Source: Streptomyces sp. CMB-StM0423 (GTDB taxonomy: Bacteria > Actinomycetota > Actinomycetes > Streptomycetales > Streptomycetaceae). Taken from it: a stretch of 64,000 nucleotides of DNA. Position numbers and translations under genes: made by a program. Below, piece after piece: positions 1 through 7,357 of the stretch. The DNA lies in assembly GCF_002847285.1 (NCBI RefSeq), contig NZ_CP025407.1, forward strand, positions 4,620,501 through 4,684,500, read 5' to 3'. How positions within the stretch are numbered: position 1 is the stretch's first letter; every line of letters begins with the position of its first letter. The notes under the pieces were generated by a model that made no database searches, was not told where the DNA came from, and saw only the letters and a list, made by a program, of their open reading frames with translations.

Positions 1-155
1 CCGCACTCGTTGGCCAGTTCCTGGGCGCTCCACCCCAACTCCTTCCTCCGCCGCCGGACTTCTCCGGCCACGGTGGCCATGACGTGGTCCGTCCACTCCG
101 GGACGTCGTCCTCGTCCGCGCCTTCGTTCCCAGCATGGGGTCGTCGTTGTGTCAT
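1..155 (-). CDS. XRE-type helix-turn-helix regulator (N-terminal part)
   Basis: The reading frame starts at an ATG (155-153) and runs leftward out of the window, giving about 51 residues. After an acidic linker rich in Glu and Asp, the sequence becomes a basic helix followed by KELGWSAQELANECG. This is the start of a Cro/CI-type helix-turn-helix, in which the recognition region would follow past the edge. It is divergent from the excisionase-like gene. Such an arrangement in integrative elements usually marks a repressor controlling excision or transfer. The start codon lies inside a perfect inverted repeat, which suggests autoregulation. The C-terminal part is unseen, so the subfamily cannot be named. 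Confidence 0.6.
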   Translation of the reverse strand, partial: MTQRRPHAGNEGADEDDVPEWTDHVMATVAGEVRRRRKELGWSAQELANEC

Positions 156-165
156 GAAGACACAA
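147..165. promoter_or_regulatory. Inverted repeat over XRE start, candidate operator
   Basis: TTGTGTC and its exact complement GACACAA form 7-bp arms around a 5-bp centre. The repeat overlaps the start codon of the leftward XRE gene and lies about 85 bp before the rightward excisionase start. A perfect palindrome placed this way would suit autorepression by the XRE protein. Function is inferred from position only. Confidence 0.45.
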
Positions 166-249
166 TAACTCCGTCATCCTGGAATGACCTGCCTGGAGTC
201 GGACGTGATCCCCGCGTTCGCCGAGGGCTCAGTACGGAATGGAGCGTCC

Positions 250-480
250 ATGCGTGACGAAGCCCCCAGCGTCCCGTCGAGAGGGATGACCCGCGAGGAA
301 CTGCTCGCCCTTCCGGTGGCCATCGACCTGGACACCTGCAACCGCGCGCTCGGGCTGGGGCGAAGCAAGGGATACGAGTTGGCCAAGCGGGGACAGTACC
401 CGTGCCGGGTCCTTCGGCTGGGCAAGGCGTACCGGGTCGTGACGGCCGACTTGCTGGACCTGCTCGGCCTGGCCGCATGA
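250..480 (+). CDS. Excisionase-like small DNA-binding protein (Xis)
   Basis: This is a 76-residue basic protein. Its core (residues about 25-70: a helix-turn-helix with GLGRSKGYELAKRGQYPC, then a beta wing ending VLRLGKAYRVVTADLLDLLGL) matches the MerR-like winged fold of actinobacterial excisionases and AlpA-type regulators. These bend attachment-site DNA to direct excision by a tyrosine recombinase. The ATG at 250 was chosen over an upstream in-frame ATG at 184 because GGAG sits 6 bp before it. It precedes the DUF3631 gene on the same strand. In many Streptomyces elements xis lies next to int, but no integrase is seen here, so it may be left of the window or the protein may be a regulator instead. 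Confidence 0.65.
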   Translation: MRDEAPSVPSRGMTREELLALPVAIDLDTCNRALGLGRSKGYELAKRGQYPCRVLRLGKAYRVVTADLLDLLGLAA

Positions 481-716
481 CCGGACGGGCACCCGAGGAA
501 GAGTTCTGCGCGGAGCGGACACAGAATCGCTGGACTGTTCCCCGCCGTGGTCGTACTGTCCGTGTTCCCTCGCGGCACAACGGTTCCCGCGAGAAGTGGG
601 CGAGCCCCCGGCGCTGCAACGCCGGAGGCCCCAGCAGCGCCTGTCTATGGCCCCATGTGACCGAATCCGGCGGCAACGGCGCACAAGCCTGCGACCGCCA
701 GCAGAGGAGCTGCCCC
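481..716 (+). other. Leader between xis-like gene and DUF3631 gene
   Basis: I see no convincing gene in this stretch. The frame of the next gene stays open through it to an ATG at 477 that overlaps the xis stop, but the translated residues look non-coding. A hairpin with 7-bp arms (CTCGCGG at 569-575, CCGCGAG at 587-593) and two copies of GTTCCC (564-569, 583-588) lie in the middle. It may be a regulatory leader. Confidence 0.3.
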
Positions 717-1988
717 GTGCATAGTGCAACACCCGACCCCGATCGCGCACCTGCCCCGGGCGCCTGGCCTCCTGTCGCGGTCCCCGGCCGGCCCACCCGC
801 CAGCCGCGGCCGGAGCCTCCGGCGCCCGTAGGCGAGGCGTCCCCCGCGGACGATGAGGAGACGGCATCAGACCCCGAGCCGACGCGCGGGACCGAATTGC
901 TGGATGAGTTGCGGGCTCAGATCGCGAAGTTCGTGATCCTGCCCTCACCGCAGGCTCTGGACGCGGTAACCCTCTGGGTGGTGGCCAGCCACCTACAACC
1001 TGCCTGGCAGCACGCCCCGCGCCTGGCCGTGGTCGGGCCGGCGAAGCGATGCGGCAAGTCCCGCCTGCTGGACGTACTCACCGAGACGGTCCACGAGCCG
1101 ATGCTCACCATCAACACCACCCCGGCGGCGATCTTCCGCTCCATCACGGATGTGCCGCCCACGCTCCTGGTGGACGAGGCGGACACCATCTTCGGCACCC
1201 CGAAGATGGCCGAGAAGAACGAAGAGATGCGCGGCCTGCTCAACGCCGGGCACCAGCGCAATCGGTTCGTCACGCGGGTCGTCGGCAACGACCACACGCC
1301 CCGCAAGTTCGCCACCTTCGCCATGGCGGCTCTGGCCGGCATCGGGAACCTGCCGGACACCATCATGGACCGGGCAGTGGTCATCCGCATGCGCCGTCGC
1401 GCCGAGGGCGAGAGCGTGAAGCCGTTCCGCTCCCGGCGCGATACCCCGGCCCTCCACGATCTGCGCGACCGCATGGCCGCCTGGGCGACCCCGCTGCTCG
1501 ACGAGGCAGCCGATCTGGAACCGGCCATGCCCGTCGAGGACCGGGCCGCCGACACCTGGGAGCCGTTGGTGATCGCCGCCGACCTCGCTGCGGGGACCTG
1601 GCCTTCTCGCGCGCGTACGGCTTGCGCGGAGATGGTCGCCGCCGAGACCGCGGCTGAGGACGAGCACGCAAGCGGTGCACGGATCCTCGCCGACATCCGT
1701 CGCGTCTTCGTAGCCCAGCGCGAGGTCGACAGCCTCAGCACGGAGGAACTCCTCCACCACCTCCGCCAGGATGTCGAGAGCCCGTGGGCGGAGTGGGGTC
1801 GCCACGGCCTTAGCCCGCGCGACCTCGGCGCCATGCTCCGCGAGTTCGAGATCACTTCCGGGAACGTGCGCATGGCCGACGGCACCCAGCGCAAGGGCTA
1901 CACGCGCAACAAGTTCCTCGACGCATGGCGGCGGTACTGCCCGACGGTCCATCCGGTCGACGCAGATCCGACAGGGGCGAAGGTCTAA
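717..1988 (+). CDS. DUF3631 AAA/primase-type replication protein
   Basis: This is a 423-residue protein with a Pro-rich N-terminus. A P-loop AAA core follows: Walker A GPAKRCGKS at about residues 107-115 and Walker B LLVDEAD at 150-156, followed by the long helical DUF3631 region. DUF3631 proteins are common in Streptomyces integrative elements and phages and resemble the ATPase half of primase-helicases. A role in element replication is inferred from that context, not shown. The GTG at 717 was chosen because AGGAG lies 7 bp before it. A start at ATG 477, overlapping the xis stop, would add 80 unconvincing residues. A repeat-rich gap that could be an origin follows the gene. Confidence 0.8.
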   Translation: MHSATPDPDRAPAPGAWPPVAVPGRPTRQPRPEPPAPVGEASPADDEETASDPEPTRGTELLDELRAQIAKFVILPSPQALDAVTLWVVASHLQPAWQHAPRLAVVGPAKRCGKSRLLDVLTETVHEPMLTINTTPAAIFRSITDVPPTLLVDEADTIFGTPKMAEKNEEMRGLLNAGHQRNRFVTRVVGNDHTPRKFATFAMAALAGIGNLPDTIMDRAVVIRMRRRAEGESVKPFRSRRDTPALHDLRDRMAAWATPLLDEAADLEPAMPVEDRAADTWEPLVIAADLAAGTWPSRARTACAEMVAAETAAEDEHASGARILADIRRVFVAQREVDSLSTEELLHHLRQDVESPWAEWGRHGLSPRDLGAMLREFEITSGNVRMADGTQRKGYTRNKFLDAWRRYCPTVHPVDADPTGAKV

Positions 1989-2346
1989 CGCCCCGCCCAT
2001 CCCCGGCTGCCGTCCCTGCCGTCCCTGCCGTCGCGGCCCAGGTCGTACAGCATGCGAGCAAGACGGCAGTCGAGGCCAAGACGGAAGTCGATCACGAGTG
2101 CCCCACGCTCGACCCTGCTCGCATCCGTCTTGTGCCGTCCTGGCCGTCCGTCCCGTATCGCTGCAGGTCGCAAGGCCCCACTCCGGGACGGACGGCTGAG
2201 GCCCCGCCGTCTCAGTAGTCGACACCGCACGCTGCCGCCTACCTGAGTCGGAATGGAGCCCGGCCTGCCGTCCCGCCCTGACCTGCACGTGCAACGGCCA
2301 AGACGCCCAAGACGGATCATCCCAGCACCCGTAGGAGTACCTGGAC
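1989..2346. repeat. Repeat-rich intergenic region, candidate replication origin
   Basis: No gene is convincing here. A 9-bp unit CTGCCGTCC is repeated in tandem (2007-2015, 2016-2024, imperfect 2025-2033). The motif CAAGACG(G) occurs directly at 2059-2066, 2077-2084, 2299-2306 (final base C) and 2308-2315, and inverted at 2125-2132. Iterated motifs immediately downstream of a Rep-like gene are where AICE origins can lie. The repeats are short and no A+T-rich melting region is obvious, so the origin role is only a suggestion. Confidence 0.35.
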
Positions 2347-3390
2347 TTGCCTGCCGCCGCGCAACAGCTCGACCCAACCCGTTCCACCGCTTCCACGGTC
2401 CGGGGCAGCATCGCGCTGCGTATCAGCGTCGCCGCTCTGGCCGCCATCGGCTTCGTGCTGTCGTACGACGCCCTGCGCCAGATGGCCGTCGCCGTTCACA
2501 TCCGCGGCCCGCTGACGTACCTGTTCCCGCTGGTGATCGACGGCTTCATCGCCATCGGCGTCGCAGCTCTGATCATCCTGCGCGCCGGCCCGACCGGCTC
2601 CCGTATCTACATCTGGGCATTGGTGTTCACCGCCACGGGGACCAGCATCTGGGCCAACGCTCTCCACGCCGTCCGCCTGAACCACCTCGAAACCGGTCGG
2701 TCCGACGAACTGCACCTCGGCGATCTCTCCGTCGCCCTTCTTTCCACCGTCGCACCGCTCGCCCTCGCCGGTGCCGTCCACCTCTACATCCTCATCAGCC
2801 GAAACACCCCCACACGCACACCCAACGATGGTCCGGGACTTCCGCACGCCGCTGCCGAGCCCGCCCTCTCGGCAGTCAGCGCGACCGGAACCCCTGTGCT
2901 CAACCCGGCAGGTTCCGCTGGCCCGAACGGAACCCCCACGACGGAACGGCCCACGATCGCGTCCGATCCGCTGGCCTCCGACCGCCGCAGCGAAACCGCT
3001 GACCGCCACACCGCGGCCGACACCTCCATCTCTGCCCCACCACCCCATCCCGCCCCAGCTCAGCCCACACAGCGCCGCACAGGCCGCCCACCCGGCGCCG
3101 AATTCGGCCAACTCCTGGCCATCGCCCGAGAGGCCGTCGAAAGCCACGGCGAAACCTCCCGCACCGTCGTCGAAAACGCGATCCGTGATCAAGGGCTTCC
3201 CATCGGCGGCGAACGCCTCACCAAGATCATGAAGGTGCTGAAGTCCGACGCTGACACTACTTCCGACCGTCCGTCCCACGATCCGCAGACCACCATGGCT
3301 GCCGCCGCCTCCCGTTCAACCAGCGAAGAGCCGTCACGCTCACCGCTCCATGCAGTGCCCCCGATCCAGGCACCGCCCACCCACACCTGA
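2347..3390 (+). CDS. DUF2637 membrane protein, plasmid-spread type
   Basis: This is a 347-residue protein. The N-terminal third has four hydrophobic helices (about residues 20-45, 55-80, 88-105 and 125-150) with the DUF2637 pattern of a ...FPLVIDGFIAIGVAALI helix. DUF2637 proteins are abundant on Streptomyces plasmids and AICEs and are related to SpdB spread proteins, thought to help plasmid movement between hyphal compartments. The C-terminal half is a Pro/Thr-rich linker ending in a small helical region (about 250-305) that could be a winged-helix-like domain. It starts at TTG with AGGAG 9 bp upstream. The next gene starts 13 bp after its stop, so the two are probably cotranscribed. Confidence 0.75.
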   Translation: MPAAAQQLDPTRSTASTVRGSIALRISVAALAAIGFVLSYDALRQMAVAVHIRGPLTYLFPLVIDGFIAIGVAALIILRAGPTGSRIYIWALVFTATGTSIWANALHAVRLNHLETGRSDELHLGDLSVALLSTVAPLALAGAVHLYILISRNTPTRTPNDGPGLPHAAAEPALSAVSATGTPVLNPAGSAGPNGTPTTERPTIASDPLASDRRSETADRHTAADTSISAPPPHPAPAQPTQRRTGRPPGAEFGQLLAIAREAVESHGETSRTVVENAIRDQGLPIGGERLTKIMKVLKSDADTTSDRPSHDPQTTMAAAASRSTSEEPSRSPLHAVPPIQAPPTHT

Positions 3391-3403
3391 GGAGCCAGTC
3401 CGC

Positions 3404-4051
3404 ATGCATCAGCCCGAGTCCACCGGCAGGCCCACCAGTACCGACCCACCTCGCTCCCGTTGGCGAGGTCTCCCTCCCGACCGAATCAGCGGAGCAAGTT
3501 GGAGGTTGGGACACTCCCCCGCCGGGGGAGTGTCCCAACCGGCCTCCGCCCCGGGGGTGGCGGAGGCTCCCCGCCGCCAGGGGGCGTCGGGGGAAGGGGC
3601 CGGGTCCGAGGGCGGACCCGAGCCCGGACGGCGGGTCGCCGACCGTCGGCGGGTACGGCAGCGCTCCCGTAATCGCAGGCAGCGTACGGCGGTCAGCGTG
3701 CGGCTGAGCCCACGCGAGCTGGCCGTCATCGACTCCGGCGCGGCGGCGGCCGAGGTCACCCGGGCTACGTACATGGCCCGCGCCGCGCTCGCCGCTGCCG
3801 CCGACCCGGAGCGCACCGCCGCGCTGATCGCCTCCAACCGGGAGACGCTGGCCAAGCTGTTCGCCGCGCACCGCACCCTGCGCGCCAACGGAAACCTCCT
3901 CAACCAAGCCGTCAAGGCCCTCCATACCGGCCAGCGCCCCGCCCAGCTCGACGCCGCCGTCCTGTCAGTCCAGGAAGCTGCCGAGGAGCTGAAGGATGCC
4001 ACCGGCCGGTTCGTCGCGCTGATGAACCCCCAGCGTCCGGAGGGCCGGTGA
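3404..4051 (+). CDS. MobC-like mobilisation accessory protein
   Basis: This is a 215-residue protein. The first 80 residues are low complexity and are encoded across a perfect 37-bp hairpin. The conserved part starts near RRVRQRSRNRRQRTAVSVRLSPREL, a basic arm followed by a ribbon-helix-helix-like stretch, and continues with a helical tail containing the LRANGNLLNQAVKAL segment typical of MobC-type relaxosome proteins. MobC proteins bind near oriT and help the relaxase melt the nick region. The ATG at 3404 has GGAG 9 bp upstream. A start downstream of the hairpin would make the hairpin intergenic and cannot be excluded. The stop overlaps the relaxase start (GTGA), so the two are translationally coupled. 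Confidence 0.75.
   Translation: MHQPESTGRPTSTDPPRSRWRGLPPDRISGASWRLGHSPAGGVSQPASAPGVAEAPRRQGASGEGAGSEGGPEPGRRVADRRRVRQRSRNRRQRTAVSVRLSPRELAVIDSGAAAAEVTRATYMARAALAAAADPERTAALIASNRETLAKLFAAHRTLRANGNLLNQAVKALHTGQRPAQLDAAVLSVQEAAEELKDATGRFVALMNPQRPEGR
3504..3540. repeat. Perfect 37-bp hairpin, candidate oriT
   Basis: Arm GGTTGGGACACTCCCCC (3504-3520) is followed by the 3-bp loop GCC and its exact complement (3524-3540): 17 paired bases without mismatch. It sits just before the conserved part of the MobC-like gene and about 510 bp upstream of the relaxase gene, where an origin of transfer would be expected. A transcription attenuator is the main alternative, although no T-run follows. Confidence 0.5.
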
Positions 4052-5739
4052 TCCCGAAGGTCCACAAGCAGGGCTCTTCCACCCTTGGCCTGCTGAACTA
4101 CCTCTACGGCCCCGGCAAGGCCGAAGCGCACGTCGACGCCCACCTCGTCGCCTCCCACGACGACACCGCCCCCGACCCCGGCCGCGACCCGGCAGCCACC
4201 CGCGCCGACCTACGCGATCTGCTCGACCAGCCGCTGCACCTGCTGGAGGCCGACCAGCGCCCGGTCAAGCATGTCTGGCACTGCTCGGTCAGGGCCGCGA
4301 AGGGCGACCGGATCCTCACCGACACCCAGTGGGCGCAGATCGCCCGCCGCATCGTCGCCGCTACCGGCATCGCCCCCGAAGGCGAGGAGGCGGGCTGCCG
4401 CTGGGCCGCTGTACGGCACGCCGACGACCACATCCACATCATCGCCACCCTCGTACGCGAAGACGGCCGCCGCCCCGACCACCACCGCTCCGGCCAACGC
4501 GCCCAAGCCGAGTGCCGGCGCATCGAGACCGACTACGGCCTCACCCGAGTCAACGCCGGCGACGGCACCGCCGCCAAACGCGCCACCAGCGCCGAACGCC
4601 ACAAAGCCGACCGCCAGGGAAAAGCCATCACCACACGCGACGAGCTACGCGCCATCGTGCGCACCGCCGCCGCCCACGCCACCTCCGAAGCAGACTTCTT
4701 CGCCAAGCTCACGGGATCACACGTGCTGATCAACAGACGCATCGCCCCGTCCGGCGACGTCATCGGCCTCAAAGTCGCCACCGCCGACAACCGCAACAAG
4801 GACGGTGAGCCGGTCTGGTTCGCCGGCGGCACCCTCGCCAAGGACCTGACCTGGCCCAAGATCCGCGAACGGATCACCGCCCACGACACCGCACCCGACA
4901 CACCCAGCCGTGCCCGGACAGGCCGCGCGAGCCAGCGGTGGCGCCACACCACCCGCGCCGTCCAGGCCGCCCACACCAGCCTCCACGGCGACGACCCGGC
5001 CCTCGGACAGGCACAGCTCGCGGCCGTCGGCGACCTGCTGGACATCCTGCCCACCGTCACCACCGGCCCCACCCGCATCGAGATCTTCACCGCCGCTCAA
5101 CACTTCGAACGCGCCACCCGCTCCCACATCCGCTTCGAACACGCGCAAGCCACCGCCCTGCGCACCTCGGCGAAGCGACTCCTGCGCACCGCCGGCCAAC
5201 CCGCGGACACCGCCCTCATCGCGGACCTACTGATCACCCTGACGCTGGTAGCCATAGCCGCCCACCGCTTCCACCAAGCCCACGGCCACACCCAGCAAGC
5301 CGCCGCCGCCCAGACGACACTGGCCCACCTGCAAGCGGCCTACCAGCACACCACCGCCCCCGCCCTGGCCGAACTCGCCACCCACGCGCCCCGCACCGAC
5401 ATCCAGCACGGCTACGCCGGCCTCATCCGCCAAGTGCTGCCCGAGCACGCCGAACGCATCCTCGCCGATCCAGTCTGGCCTGCCCTCGCAGCCACCCTCA
5501 CCAGCACCGAAGCCGCCGGCACGCTGGCGAAGGACACGCTGGCCAAGACCGCCACGCAGCGGGAACTCGACACCGCCACCCACCCCGCCGAAGTCCTGCT
5601 ATGGCGCCTGCACCACACCCCCAGCAAATGCGCCGAAGCCGCCACAGCACGCAACAACCGAACCCGCCACCAACGCGCCCACGCACCCGCCGCACCGCCA
5701 GCCACCTCGCCGGCGCACGACCCCAAACGACGCCGCTGA
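4048..5739 (+). CDS. Relaxase/mobilisation nuclease (MobA/VirD2-like)
   Basis: This is a 563-residue protein. The N-terminal 250 residues carry the relaxase signature: the metal-binding three-histidine motif HADDHIH (H124, H128, H130) after a beta strand, and candidate nucleophilic tyrosines at Y18 and Y20 in NYLYGPGK. The C-terminal half is helical and Ala-rich with no recognised domain. Relaxases nick one strand at oriT and stay covalently attached during transfer. This fits the hairpin and MobC-like gene just upstream. The GTG start overlaps the previous stop by 4 bp. Conjugation in Streptomyces usually moves double-stranded DNA with TraB, so a relaxase gene implies either a separate single-strand route or mobilisation by a helper. 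Confidence 0.85.
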   Translation: MIPKVHKQGSSTLGLLNYLYGPGKAEAHVDAHLVASHDDTAPDPGRDPAATRADLRDLLDQPLHLLEADQRPVKHVWHCSVRAAKGDRILTDTQWAQIARRIVAATGIAPEGEEAGCRWAAVRHADDHIHIIATLVREDGRRPDHHRSGQRAQAECRRIETDYGLTRVNAGDGTAAKRATSAERHKADRQGKAITTRDELRAIVRTAAAHATSEADFFAKLTGSHVLINRRIAPSGDVIGLKVATADNRNKDGEPVWFAGGTLAKDLTWPKIRERITAHDTAPDTPSRARTGRASQRWRHTTRAVQAAHTSLHGDDPALGQAQLAAVGDLLDILPTVTTGPTRIEIFTAAQHFERATRSHIRFEHAQATALRTSAKRLLRTAGQPADTALIADLLITLTLVAIAAHRFHQAHGHTQQAAAAQTTLAHLQAAYQHTTAPALAELATHAPRTDIQHGYAGLIRQVLPEHAERILADPVWPALAATLTSTEAAGTLAKDTLAKTATQRELDTATHPAEVLLWRLHHTPSKCAEAATARNNRTRHQRAHAPAAPPATSPAHDPKRRR

Positions 5740-6776
5740 GTGAGTTTCCGAACCTGCCTGCACCGTCGCCGACGTCTTCGAACGCGCCCGCACACCCGCC
5801 ACGGCTGAGACCCGCGCGACCACCGCTTGCAGCCGCGACCCGGAACCATCGGCAGGCTCGGATTCGAGGCTGGTTGAACGCTGGCATCGCGACGGTGACG
5901 GCCATGGCGCCCAGCGAATCGCAGCATCGTCGATCGCCGTGCTGGACGCGGTAGTCCAGCCCCTTTATGCACCGAGCCCGTGTGGGATGTATTCCACGTA
6001 CAGCAGAGTGGCAAGTACGCCGGGTGACTCTTCGCGTTTTGGTGCCACTGCGACGATCCGAGCACACTTATTCAATCGTGCTCCTGCCGTTCGCTTGACG
6101 ATGGGGGCCGTGCGCTCGCCTACCCCCCTGGCGCGGTGTCGAATTTTGCAGTTCGGGTGCGACCGCCGAAACCAATGGGCGGCCGGTAGCTTTAAGGGGC
6201 TGCCGTGCTGCCTGTGGCGGTAAGCTCGGACGTAAGTGGCGAAGTACATTGCGCGCCATCTTGAGAACGTCTTGTTTTAGGCGATGCTGTGGGACGCAGG
6301 AGAGCTGACGCGTGGGAAACCCCCTCCTGTGCAGAGTGCGGCGCTCATGCTGAGAGTCATGCGCCTGACCCTCGCTCGCATTCTTCTGTCTCCTGTGACC
6401 AGTTGCCGTGCTGCGTGGGCTATGGCCCGAAACGTGGGCCGGCTCTCTTTCGACACCGCCTGGCGGCAGGAACGCGTGGCCAGACACCCTGACGAGCTGC
6501 TCTACCGTCAGTCCGGCCACCGCACCCCCCGTGGTCCGACACCCGAGGGACGGGCTGAGCGTGCACCGCAGCATTGCGAGACGGACCCCGGACCGCCAGG
6601 GAGACATGAGCGGCCATAGGGGCCCCACCGAATGCGGCTGTTGATGCAGTTGGAAATGGTGTGACGAGAGATGAAATTCACTTTCGGTCAACTTCCGCAA
6701 GGTCCAGTTTTCCGTCCAGTGAGCGCAGGCCAAGTTCCTGGAGGCCCTTCAACGCCCGTCAGAACAGGGAGAGTTC
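5740..6776. other. 1-kb stretch without convincing genes
   Basis: The base composition is less G+C-biased than in the surrounding genes, and no frame shows actinobacterial codon bias over a useful length. The final 100 bp hold the ribosome binding site (GGGAGAG) of the gene at 6777 and probably its promoter. Open frames on both strands translate to residues with no family resemblance. I see no tRNA, CRISPR or long repeat here. Confidence 0.4.
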
Positions 6777-7316
6777 ATGCCTGACCTCAGTGCCTTGCCC
6801 GCCGTGCTCGGCGCAGGGCTTCCGGCCACCTCCACGTTCCTCTACCAACGCCTGGAGAATCTGCTGGACCGGCGCGGCCAGCCTGAGACAGCCCTGCCCG
6901 CTTCAGGCGTCCTGCACGGGGAACTGAGCATGCCGCTCACGGCAGATCCGGAGGAGTTCGCTGCGAGGCTGGAGAACTTGGAGACTCTGCGTGACGTGCT
7001 GGAAGGATACCGGCACGCCCCCGAGCGCATCAGCGTCGATGATGTCCGGCTGCTGCGAATGCTGGGCCGGGTGCGCGGCACGCTCGAGGAGATCTACGGG
7101 CAGCGTTTGACGTTCGTGGGGGAGGAGGGCCGCGACCCCTCCGGGCCGTCTGTGCGGCAGAAGGTCGGGACGCTGCGCGGCAAGGCCACCGCTGTCGACT
7201 CCGACACTGTCGCCGGCCCCGTGGAGACGAGCCAGGACGCCGTCACGGTGGAGGAGGGCGGTGAGATGACGGGTATCCGGGCCCGCTACATAGGCCCGCC
7301 GCCCGCCTCCCGGTAG
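6777..7316 (+). CDS. Uncharacterised 179-residue protein of STAND operon
   Basis: I do not recognise a named family. The protein begins with a moderately hydrophobic stretch (LPAVLGAGLPATSTFLYQRLENLLDRR, residues about 5-35). A helical Glu/Arg-rich middle (about 60-115) and a disordered C-terminus follow. It has a good ribosome binding site before the ATG. The STAND NTPase gene follows after 41 bp on the same strand. The N-terminal pattern, short hydrophobic segment then YxRLxxLLDRR, resembles small proteins that sit in front of NTPase genes in actinobacterial conflict loci. The function is unknown; a membrane-associated partner or effector is possible. Confidence 0.6.
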   Translation: MPDLSALPAVLGAGLPATSTFLYQRLENLLDRRGQPETALPASGVLHGELSMPLTADPEEFAARLENLETLRDVLEGYRHAPERISVDDVRLLRMLGRVRGTLEEIYGQRLTFVGEEGRDPSGPSVRQKVGTLRGKATAVDSDTVAGPVETSQDAVTVEEGGEMTGIRARYIGPPPASR

Positions 7317-7357
7317 CCCCCGCCGCCGTCCCTCCAGCACGTGAGAAGGGGAAGTAC

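Noticed and set aside
402..716. N-terminal extension of the DUF3631 frame
   Set aside because: The frame is open from 402, but the residues look non-coding and a GTG with an ideal AGGAG lies at 717.
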